Below, one piece after another: positions 49,001 to 59,900 of a DNA stretch of 64,000 nt. Source of the stretch: Triops longicaudatus (Eukaryota > Arthropoda > Branchiopoda > Notostraca > Triopsidae); assembly GCA_022885665.1 (NCBI GenBank), contig JAGQDJ010000013.1, positions 124,001 to 188,000 on the forward strand. Reading direction: 5' to 3'. The stretch's first letter is position 1, and the number at the start of each line of letters is the position of its first letter. A model generated the notes under the pieces. The model did no database searches, was not told the DNA's origin, and saw nothing but the letters and a program-made list of their open reading frames with translations. The position numbers and the translations under genes were made by a program.

Positions 49001-51000
49001 TACCTGCCCTAATCCAAGGACTTGGAAGGATGGGAACCTGAAAAGAAGAAAAGAAGATAATGAGTCTTAAGAAAAACTTGATGCAATAAGACCGATGTCA
49101 GCTCAATTTAAGTTCAACGGCCCCTATAAAGAACTAAATAGCCCAAGCATTCAACCTTGCCCTCAGCTAACTAATGAAACGTAACTCTTCTTATCCTTTT
49201 TACAGTTCCGTGAAATGTTTGAAGATCATGTACTATACAATTCCTCAAAAGAAAGAGAAACCAGTGCCACTTTGGCCCTTCAAGGCTGCGTTAAAAGGGG
49301 CTCCGGGGCTCGCTTTTATTATATTTCCTAAGTTAACATGTTCTGACGCATTTAACAAAAGGGAGCAGACATAATGAGGCTGCGTGACGAATACCCTCCG
49401 CTTCCATCTCTCAACCATTTTAAGCATGAACTTTGGGCAATGGTACTCACTAAACTAGCTTTTCATATTTTTTTCGCTGTGTCATTACACGGCCCTTTCA
49501 ACTAAACAAAATACCAAACCATTTATCGCTCGCGTCTATAAAGAGAAGTGACCAAACGCCACGTCCTTGGCTCTTTTCTTTTTTCTCACAGAATGCTTTG
49601 AGGGGTCAGGAAAATTATCCTTTTCGTTTCTTTTCCTCTTTAAGATTTTATTTTGAGGTAACATGGTAGACATAATTCACTTTAAAAGCTCCTGGCTCAA
49701 TCATGTGTGCGTGAAGTTATTTTGGCCTAATTTAAAAAATGAGTTCACGGTGCCATAGCATCATAGAGCATGTTATGTCCTTGCCATACGATTTTAAATG
49801 CTTTTGGCTTTTTTGGGCTTCGAAATTAAAAATCTTGTATTGTTCCGCATGAAGAATTTTAAACTGAGGTAAATTTTAAGTCAGATTGCTTTAGATAAAA
49901 CGAAATGTCGCAAAAAAAAATGTAGAAAATTCTGTCAGGCCTAAAGACTTTCCCCACGCATAGAGGAAATTCACGAAAAGTCCAATCCCTGACTTAGGAA
50001 GACTATTGCTCGTTACCGGTTGAACTTGCACCTGCGGCTGAATGTGAATTCAAGTTGACCCTTCCTCGGCCTGATTATTGCCGGCATGTCTCTAGTAGGA
50101 GGTAGTTCTGACGCGCTATTTTTTTTTTTTTTTACTAATAAGAATCTTGGCTTCCTTCATTCTATTTATTTAAAAAATTACTAGTGTTTAGTTACAATTT
50201 CTCACGTTGGCAACACTCAACGCCAAATCAATTATCACTGCTTTGAATATTTACATAAACTGTTTATGGTGTTTGATTACCCTGATTTTTTTTAACAATG
50301 CCTAACGTAAGAGAAATCTTAGAAAGCCAGAAATATGCATTAACACATAAACGAAAAATTTTGAAGTTTTTGTATCGTCACACAAATTGACGATGCAAGT
50401 TGCTTTTATGCTGACCTTGCATCCGTTTGTAGCGTGAGCAGATCATAGGTAGTTCCTTACTTTGTATTGCTGTTGACTGTGCCCACATTTTTCTTATCTA
50501 TGGTACTATACTAAGCCAGAGTGTACGCACTGACCTAGTAATATAAAACAGCGTTGGAAAAAAATAAATTACAAAATTAAATGTATGATAGCGTATCCAC
50601 GTGTACATTTTCCCCTCCGCTCCAGTCGAAAGGAAAAACTGACAAGCGGTTGCATACCCAGGGTAATTATTTCTAACTTAGACAGATTCTACTATGTCTG
50701 CACCAAACACTATTACGCCCAATTAAAAATAACTGGAATTTGGGGCACCTGTAAGTTTGCTGATTGTAGCAAGCTGATGTATGTAAATAATGGCTAGATA
50801 ACTTACTTATAACTCGTTAAGACACTTTTGTTCACGACTGTAATGAGGAATGAAGCCAAGCCGTAGAAAACCGCAGAAGAAATTTGCAGAAAACGGTGAG
50901 ATACTTGAGCTGCATTGCCGACATTTCCTCCGCTACCGCCAGCAACAACAACTTTGTCCACCATAGTTTGGCCAGCCGCCATGAGCGACAGACACGCCAT
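46030..51000 (-). CDS. SLC35D1: UDP-sugar transporter, SLC35D1/D2 type
   Basis: Golgi/ER antiporter for UDP-glucuronate, UDP-GalNAc and UDP-GlcNAc, needed for proteoglycan synthesis. Minus-strand exons: 51000-50807, 49037-49004, 48433-48347, 48280-48141, 48051-47983, 47869-47674, 46834-46605 and 46141-46030. Total 353 residues (human SLC35D1 355). The second exon is a 34-nt microexon. Signatures: FLITVVNKSVLTSYKFPS, LSLPMFTVLRRFSILMTMLA, KKKLDAKELGKYGLLFYNS, SCVMGFILSYSTLLCTQYN and LTTTIVGCLKNITTTYLGMV, all near-identical to the SLC35D family. About ten transmembrane helices. The true start was taken as the ATG at 51000, because the frame upstream has only a non-ATG extension. Tail to tail with the OSBPL gene (374 bp between stops). 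Confidence 0.95.
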
Positions 51001-51863
51001 CACTGACTGACCGTTCAAACTAACCGCGCTCTTTCTCAGGAGAGCAGAGGGGGGAAGTACCACGTAGCATTTGCTCTATCTTCAGCTTCAGAAAGTCCCT
51101 CCCCCTTGCTGATATTTCCTCCTTTTAGACCCCCATTCCCACGGTGTCCAGGAAATCCTGCTGATGCGAAATTCCGTTACTTAAGCATGGAAATTGAATA
51201 CTTAACTTTTTGCGATTGGTATTAACATAGCTTAAAAAAGAACACCATTCTCGACATTTTGCAAAAGAATTCAATGACTAATTTGTTTATTGAAAAGTAA
51301 ATCATGAGAACTACAGTTTTTGAGATGGAGTGGAACATTACGAGATGAGGAATTGACATAAGAATGAGTCGATCTGTGAACCCCTACAGTTTGAAATTAC
51401 CATGCAGTTTATTTATGGGAAAGCATCCACGCAATAATCTCCATAATACAGTATCTATTACAAATCAGTGAATACAAAAGGAGCAACGCTTTAACTTTAG
51501 AAATAAAGACTTCATGCATTTCTACTGTTGACTACGACGATAAAATATTAGCGAGAAATCTGCAGAAAAAAATCTAGCTATTTTTTCTGTTATAAAGTTA
51601 GCGCTTTAACCCAAGATAACCCAGTCCTTACCGCTTTGTCACAAGTAAATAAAGATAATCGTAAAAGCTGACCTGTACGAAAATACCTAGCAATAGAAGT
51701 CATAAAGTGATAACGAATTTTTTTTTTACTCGAAGTAAGTCAGCTACGCAGTGTAGCCCTACTCAATACGGCATTGAGGAGAAGAGGCTAGGGGGGAAAG
51801 GTAAATAATGTGATGTTTGCGTGTTTGACTGAAGGGGATCGATTTGTTTAATAAGAGAGTGAT

Positions 51864-52118
51864 TCAAGGCACTTCTGCCTCATGTTCTGAAACCTTGAGT
51901 TGCTGAACAAGAGTGCGTTTCTGAACAACGCAAGCTGACGCAACTACGTCATCACCTCTCAGACCGTTTACCTGCCTTTTCCCTTTCAGTGTTTTATCTC
52001 TCTTTTTCACCAGACATTGTGGACATGAATTTCCCATGCTACGCGGCAAGGCTGCGTCGAGGACGCTTTTTGCTGACGTTATCAATGCAGATAGGATAAA
52101 ATGGACCGTAGCACACAT
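51864..52118 (-). CDS. Hypothetical small secreted-looking ORF (doubtful)
   Basis: An 84-codon ATG frame in a patch of higher GC than its surroundings. It begins with a hydrophobic stretch (MCATVHFILSALITSAKS) that could be a signal peptide, has a CPQC pair, and then basic runs (KKRDKTLKGKR). A possible donor (GGCAG then GTAAAC) lies inside. I recognise no family. It sits 860 bp upstream of SLC35D1 on the same strand, so it could be an upstream ORF or leader exon of that gene, or chance. Confidence 0.2.
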   Translation of the reverse strand: MCATVHFILSALITSAKSVLDAALPRSMGNSCPQCLVKKRDKTLKGKRQVNGLRGDDVVASACVVQKRTLVQQLKVSEHEAEVP

Positions 52119-52644
52119 AACAGTAGATGAGAATTAATATACGCCCGTCTTCATAAAGGAAATACATCTTCACTGAATTATATTTGAAGGTCTGTTTGCT
52201 TAAAGCTATTAACAGAAATACCTACTTTACGCTAACTTCATGAAAAGACGAAGACAGTCCGCATTAACATCTGCTTGTCATTTTCTATAATTTTAGATTA
52301 AACTTGTACAGTTCAAGTTTTGTCGTAATTATAGCTATTGCAATGAACAACAAGCAAATGTATGTTTGGGGGAAAAAAACTGAAAATCAAACTTAGTAAT
52401 AGTAACAAAACATCCTTCAAACTAGATCTACTCTTTACAGATTTCCTCAAAGCGGATCAGGTTGGACATAGGACTCGTTCTAACAATGGAAATATAGTCA
52501 ATTGTTAATCGAATAGGTATATTCATATTTTACTGCTTATCTGAAATTTTTGAAATATTAAATAAATTTAAAAACATTGTTTGTAGAACATTAATCACAC
52601 TAATGTATGAGATGAGACAAGATGTTTCTGTACTGTAGCCTACT

Positions 52645-52809
52645 CACCCGCATACCCAGGGGGGTTGGACAGGGTGTTTTAATGCCCAACGATATTTTAA
52701 TTTTATAGTGGTGAACGGTGACCATAAAAAGCAAAAAATTGCATTAGGACACCCCGCTCCACGAAACTCCCATAACACCCTCCAAACCAAAATCCTGGGT
52801 ACGTCCCTG
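52645..52809. mobile_element. Degenerate hAT-like MITE, 165 bp
   Basis: The left end CACCCGCATACCCAGG and the reverse complement of the right end CAGGGACGTACCCAGG are imperfect inverted repeats of a common hAT terminal type. Subterminal GGTG and TTGG blocks are partly mirrored. Flanking 8-mers do not match, so the copy is old or the ends are misplaced. Confidence 0.55.
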
Positions 52810-53893
52810 CTAATGTTGTATTTAGGTGGAAAACTGTCAAAAGTAACTTCATCATATTAAAACACTTAACCTATTTAATTTTAAGGAACAGTAATTGCTT
52901 CATAAACCGCTTTTATCCAGTTCGTGCCCAGGAATAGCTCTCCAATTTTAATCTCCCCTGTAAAAGTGATATTTGGCACTGGTGGTTCAATGCAACAGAT
53001 TGTTGCGGTATGTAACCTTGGCTTGTACCAAGGATTTTGGTTAGGGGAGGGCGGTCGAGACCAACGCTTCGTTAAAGAAAAAATAGAAAAGTTATTGGAA
53101 GTCCATTTTTGGCTTATACACTTTACGCATGAACTAAGCTGAAAAGTTACCCGGACACATCATTGGGAATGGTTCTTATTGATTTGTTTAGTTCTTTTTG
53201 TGTAGAGAATATACAACGAATTTAATTAGAGGAAAGAATTGGATAGTAACGTATTTATTGCTGCACACTGTTGTGGTTTCTAAAAATAATGATAGGAGTT
53301 TTGAGCATATAAGCCAAATACCATCTTTTTAGCTTAAAAAGCGCATTATCATAAATCAGCCCTCGTGTGCATTATCCAGGGTTAAATGTGAAAAAAATAA
53401 TACACCGTTATATGGTGCAAGTAATGCGGTTTTTGTTTACCGTATTGCGGTAGACATTTACTGTGGTATTGTGAGGCTGATGTGGCAGCGGTGATCTGTT
53501 ACGAAAAAAAAAAATAACTTGGGTTGCAAAAACTATTTTCCTTCGCACGCAGATCTCGTCCGAAAAGAATTATAAAATGAAATGTGCACACTGAGGTTAA
53601 TGTTGACCATGGTATTTTGGCCGTCAGGATTTGTATTTTTAAGCACTTACTTGAATTACTCTAACTTCTGTAAACATTTCTACCATAAGTATTGATGCCA
53701 AACATTTAAAGAACTTCAACTAAACTTTATTGTTTGTTCTCTTTCAACGATGGAGCTTAAATGTAAACTAGAACTACGTCGTTAACCTGAATTCCAACTC
53801 TGAATTAATATTCCGGAAAGAGATTGGAATTTAACCCTATACTAAACTATACTAAACAGAATTTTGAGTAAATTCTGACAAAATTGCTTGAAA

Positions 53894-55022
53894 CAGACCT
53901 GGACAAAGTCAAGGAGAATGAAAATCAAGTCCAAGTCAAAAAGATTTTCTGAAATCCTAATCAAAGTCATCTTTCAATTTTCCGTTGTTCAGTTCAATTT
54001 ATTTCGGGATGTTCTCTAATCAAGTCATTGGAGATATTTCCAAGTCGTCCAAACCAAGTCAATAATTTGGGAATTTTTCTATTTCTACTCGCAATTTTTC
54101 AACTGCAGAAGGAATTAACACCTTCAAGAGCTTTTTACATGACGGGCATGAAAGCTTACTGTCTTGACGTGTTACTAGTCTTTCAAATTCGGGAGCTTTA
54201 CAAAGTTTTTGGTAGCAGTCTTACATAGACGACTTTCAGGAGATCTTTTCAAACCATACTTACTTAGGATGATCAGGCGAATACTTGGCACTTCCTAAGA
54301 ATTTTGTCAAAGTATTTCCTTATGGTGAAACTTATGACCGGGAAGTAACTTTTCTAAGCAAAGCTCATAGACTTGTTTTTAAATTGCTTGTAAACAATTA
54401 ACAAACTCTTCATGTAATGCAGTAATTTACTTGCAGCGGATTTTGATGTCAACTACGGTTTCGGATGTAGCTTGCATTTCGCTTGGAAGTTTCCATCAGG
54501 CAATGGCTTAGGACCTTCTAAATGTGCGTAAATTTCGGTAATGGACTGCATTACAAGTCCTCAAGATGACTTGTTTGAGTAGCTTTTACAAAATACGGTT
54601 TCATAGCATGCTTTTCTATATCGTCTTTTCACAAAAGGAACATTGGCGTCCACTTATTACAATACCTCGCAAGCAACCGACTTCGATTTTCTCTTACTTT
54701 TCCTACCTTACAGTGTTTTAACTGCAGCGGAGACGCTCGAATCTTTCATATTTCTATTACTCGGTTCCCATGAGAAAACGGTAGGGAATAGTGCACGTCC
54801 GAAGGTGAGGATACCTCCAAAACTCATACGTGTCCTTTCTGACGAAGTTGTGCGGATTCGAAGTTTTTTGTTAAATAAATACTTTGAAGTCAATTTTTAA
54901 AAAGCCGAGTCCGCTCCTTTCTTAAGTCAAGTCATTTGTTTCTAAGCAATGGACAAAGTTAATTCAAGTCTATGAAAAACGACTTAAGTCAAAAGTCAAG
55001 ACCATGTTTTTGCCAAGGTCTG
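53894..55022. mobile_element. Non-autonomous hAT element, 1.13 kb
   Basis: The left end CAGACCTGGACAAAGTCAAG and the reverse complement of the right end CAGACCTTGGCAAAAACATG share their first bases and structure. Flanking 8-mers GCTTGAAA and GCGTGAAA differ at one base, fitting a hAT target duplication. Both subterminal regions are dense in AAGTC/GACTT pentamers (for example CAAGTCCAAGTC and GACTTAAGTC), as expected for transposase-binding repeats. No transposase domain is recognisable in the internal short frames. Confidence 0.8.
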
Positions 55023-56970
55023 GCGTGAAATTAAAGATTCAAAAGCAAATTTTGATCATTATTTTATCTCAAGGCTCGTTCGTTTCATTATTACCTTTAT
55101 ATGCAAAATGGAAATTACGAAGGCTTTGAATTTTCTACGGTTCTTCGATAGCCATTTGTTACTTTTCATATTGTAAAACTGGTGATTTCGAACGAAAAAG
55201 GGCCTTTTATTTTGTTTGTTCTTGTATATGTCGGCTATTTTTTTAAACAAAAGCAATACAGAAAGCATTGGCTGTGTAGTTACTCTGCCGAATGGCACAA
55301 ACCGTTCACGTTCGACTTCACTGTAAAATTCTGGGAGTACTGTATTTTCAAATTTACCCCAAGTTGCGCATAACTTTGAACGCAAACACAGAATAGTTCA
55401 ACAAAATTAAGAAATAGGACTTTGGCGGAAATTTTCTTCTTGGCATCGTTATTATTAATCACTTGAACCATTTTGATCATTTATTTATAGAGAGTGACTT
55501 CAGTTATTTTATCAAAAAATATTAATGAAAAGTTGTCTGTAGAAAAAGAGCTTTTAACGCTTTAAAACTTATAATTCTTTACATTTTTGCACTTGGTCGC
55601 GCTTCTTACGGTTTCAACTACTGCTTTGATCTTGTCTATCCCCCGGTCTTTTTCAACTTTGAAGAGGGGGTTGCTTTCTTAGTTGAGTTTTCATGCGTCT
55701 TCTTCTTAAGTGGCGTTCTACCCGACACACGACGCGCTCCCCTCCTCGCTGCCCTAGCTTCGGAACAGCTACAAGCCATAACACAGGAAACAGGTTGAAG
55801 TTCCTATGTAATTCTTACATCGAATTTGTCTGGAGGCAAAAGGTTGCAGTTACATATTGATTTAGGTAAGAGAAAAGCTGATCGGTGAATTATCTCTGTG
55901 GGTAAACTGGAGCCCCTAACTGCCCTAGTTGTCTTTCCGTTGTGAAAATCCGAAAAATGTAACCCCCACGTGTTCAGAATTACCCTGTTTTATAGTAGTG
56001 CTTCAGTATTTTGTTAAGAATTGTGGTAAGAACGCTCCAAGAAGAAGTTTTCCGGTGAAACCTTATGAACTACACGAAAAAGTACATTAAATTGCAAAAC
56101 TGTAAATTCCGAGTCCACGTTCAAAGTTACCCCAAAAAAGTGAAATTTGACGGGGAAACTACGAGCAATGACATGCCTGGAAAACAAAAACTCGCAGCTC
56201 TTTTGTGAGGTTAATGAGCTGAAGACAGATCAATATAATAGATTTACGTTAAGAAATAAGGTTCTAAGTGCAGTAGTTACTTCGTTAATAAACGTACGAT
56301 AACTAAATTTGTTAACGAAAGCCTTCTGCTTTCAACTGGTTTTTGTCACGAAGTATTTGAAAACAAAGGATTCGTTTAGCTTTTCTAAGTAAGCCTATCC
56401 ATAATGGAAACTCATGATACCTAGTTGCGTTGTGTTGTGTTACATAGTTGAGGAGCAGAAGATGGCCTGCAGTTTCCCATGAAGTGTTCAATGTAACCCA
56501 CGTGTTCAAAATTACTCCGTTTTATGGTAGTTTGTGCCCAATGTTCTGAAAACAAGTTATTATGTCTCCTACTTTAAGGAAAAATTAAAAAATAAAAAAA
56601 AAATAGTTCATGGGAAGTTCTTAAGCTGTTTTGCTTCTTTCGATAGTCAGGCTACACGCTTTCTTTTACCCGTAAAGGAAGTTCTGAGATTTCTCATTCT
56701 GTGTTAAGTTATTTAGTCGGCTTTAGAAACAAACATGTTTATTGTTTTCTTTTGTATAAACATGACATTTTATTTAACAAAATGGCACTTCTTATATACA
56801 AAAAGCAGAGACGTTGAGCAGTATCCCTCCCCTAAGCACAACAAGGAGGAATGAATGTCGTTTTCAAGCGAGAGGTGCTGTAGGATGAGTCGAAAATGAT
56901 AAGGCGGCAGTACGAACGATCACAAGAACGTTGAAAGAATTGTTTACGTAATTAACTGTGACAGCTTTCA

Positions 56971-59900
56971 TTAAATTTTTACAGGCTTTTTGGTCGCTTT
57001 TGCCGGACTTGCTGTCGTCCGCGTAGTCGGTTTCGCAGTAGCTTTCTTAGTCGTTGTAGTCACTTCCGGTGGACACGTGGTCAGTCCATCGGATAATCGC
57101 TTCCACAGATCGTACATTTCGAAAGGTTTCACCATATGGATGCTAACTGATTTTTGCACGGCACACGTGTCGAGCTTAATACGTCGGTTAACGAATTCGT
57201 TAAAATGGACGTGATTCACTTTCAGCTGTTTGGCAATGGTCCCTGTGACGTAGACGTCCTCTAATTTGAAAAACGTACCCTTCAGTGCGCCTTCGTACAA
57301 ACCCGCAATTACATCATTGGTCAGAATGTAGGCTGGACCGGTGTTGAAATCGGGATAGACGTTTTCTTTAAAGAGTTTGGGCGATATGTAGTACTTGGAC
57401 GTCACGTTGCGAATTGGTTTCCATTTCTTGGCAACTTTGCCTAATATGGTGCGCTTGTACACCTGAGCTTTGTCCAATACCGCAAACAACTTGGGCATGT
57501 GAATGTACATGTCATCGTCCGTTTTAAGAACAAACCTGGCCTCTGAACAATGGTCCTTGACCCACTCTAACATAGAAATAGTCTTCAGCGTTAAGTTGTT
57601 GTAAGAATCTTGAAAATTGCCCTGTATAATATCGCCAAAGATCATATCTTCTTTCTGAAGATGAGCTTGTTCCGTCGCGTTTGACGTTCTTCCTACAAAG
57701 AACGCTAAAGCGACATCGTGACGCAGAGCCACGTGGCCCCATGTACCTCGCACCGCTTGGCGTGCATTAACATGCCCGGGGGCCGTCGTCACGAGCACTA
57801 GCAACTTCAAGTGCCTACCACTGTCTGGGCAGACCGTCGCACCGGGCATATTATGGCCGGGTTCGTACAGTTGCCGGGTAACGACAGGCGGGTTTTCATG
57901 CGCTGGCATTGCGGGAGAGGAGACTAGAGGGGATTCGTTCTCTTTTTTAGATTTCGCAGCAGGGAGATCCTCTTTGCGAATAACGGCCGGGGCTGACACC
58001 GGCTTCGTCACGTTCGCATTTGGTACAGACGCTGCGGCCTGTGCTTGGCTAATGTCACCCTTTTTGACCTGAGGAGCGGGTGGAGGAGAGGACGGAGCAA
58101 GAGCGGCGACTACTTGACCTTCATAAGTGGCATTAAGCTTCATTGGTTTCACAATGTCTTTTTGCAACGCGCCTGCACGATTGTCGTCTTTCTTGGGAAC
58201 CAACGGACCGGAACTTCCCAAGGACGGGTTGTTCCCAGGCTGGGAAATATTTCCAGTCCCTTCCTCGACCTTTTGTTGCGACTCTTGGTTGGCAGCGGCC
58301 ACTTCGTCTAAATGACGCTCGTCTTCTACTTCCACGGCAGGTTCTTCCACCTCAACCGGTTTGGGAGCCGGGGCGGCAGCGTCAGCTCCGTTCTCCACTT
58401 TTGCGTCAGCGAACAAAGGTTCGGGGTTATTATTAGCTTTCTCGGGAGCACTGCCTGCTCCGGGTGAGCCCAGTTCCTCGTGGTTCTGGAATGTCTGGAC
58501 CGATAGATGTTGCACTTGAGGCGGTTCCACGTCCGGAGCCAATTCCTCTGGAATAGCGTCTTCCTCAGGCGTTAAATCACTTGCGTGCTGTTGCACCACC
58601 ACAGAAGGTTCCGCATGTTTAGCACCCAACGCAGGGGATGGAAGAAATTTGTTGCTGCTGGAAATTTCATCTGACCTCACGACCGCCACTTCGTTGCTAG
58701 TGCCCGTCTCGCCGCTACAATTCCCGGTACACGGTTGCTGCAGCTGCTGCAATACGCGTTGCGTCAAGTGTCCTTCACACAAAAACAAATTAAATGAATG
58801 TTTTTTTACAATAGATAAAATAAAAGAGTAATGAAACGAAACCTATGTTGTCAAACAAACCGAACGTCAATAACATGAATTCTGAAACTTCACAACCTAA
58901 CCACTTATTACTGAATTAAGTAAAATAATTAGTTAATTAAAAAGGCGTATAAAAAGCTTGCTGGAACATACGCTTTGGAAATGCCCTCCTGTTAACGTTT
59001 ATTAATTCTTTTCAGGAATATCTAGTTTTCATATCGCTTTACACAGTGGTATTCAAGAGGTGGGTGTCGTCAGGTGTAACTCCTCTTGGCCATTTTGTGT
59101 GTGTTTGTGGGGCAGGGGATTTAAAAAGTTACGTGCATTTTTTTAAACGCAGGATTTAGGTTCACGGGGCAGTGTACGCAATATTTTTAACAGTTTTTAC
59201 AGCAACCAAATCTAAAAAAAGACACAGACTTAATCTTCCAAGCAAATTCGGTGCCCAAAGCTGTGCTGTAAATCCAGCAATTTTCCCATGTTTTAGCTTT
59301 TTTTTTGTGGGAAAGGGGGGGGGGGGGGCGCGTCGAGACGAACGATGAAAAAGGGCATGAAAACTTCTATCCCGAAAACAAAACACCCCTCAAAGTTGAA
59401 CACACCATGGGCAACACACAATTAAATAAAAATGGTAAAGCATATTTAGGATCCCCGTTATTAATACCAAGAAATTTCTGCAAGTATGGTTTGGTCACGT
59501 AATTTCTTGTTCGAGTTCAAAGTTCTACCTCATTGGGTAACTGTAAAACGAGTATTTCAATAATTAAAAAATCGCACATGTAACCACGCAAGTAAGATAA
59601 TGATAAGACCTGTAATGTAAGATAAGACCTGTAATGATCGATTTTTTTTTTTTTTTTTTTTTTTTCGTTTTATTGGGTCCAGAAGTCTGGGGTATTCCAT
59701 TTGGGCCTAAGGGAGAATGAGCACCCCTGGCTTTACACATTTATGCGCTCATGAGTATTTTCAATGACCCCTAGCGCATGAAAGAAGTGTCCTTAACCAT
59801 TAAACTTTCCGTAAGTTTCAAATGCAAGTCCTTGTGACCAGTATTTCACGAAACAGTGGCGTCGTAAAGGGTGGTTGGAGGTGCATCCCCAGTGTAGAGA

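Larger units (their letters stand above)
51001..56970. other. Spacer between SLC35D1 and the glycosyltransferase
   Basis: About 6 kb. The left part holds the SLC35D1 promoter and 5'UTR; the right end holds the glycosyltransferase 3'UTR. It contains a degenerate hAT-like element (52645-52809) and a 1.1-kb non-autonomous hAT (53894-55022). A minus-strand frame at 51864-52118 is described separately. Otherwise AT-rich with no supported gene. Confidence 0.45.
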
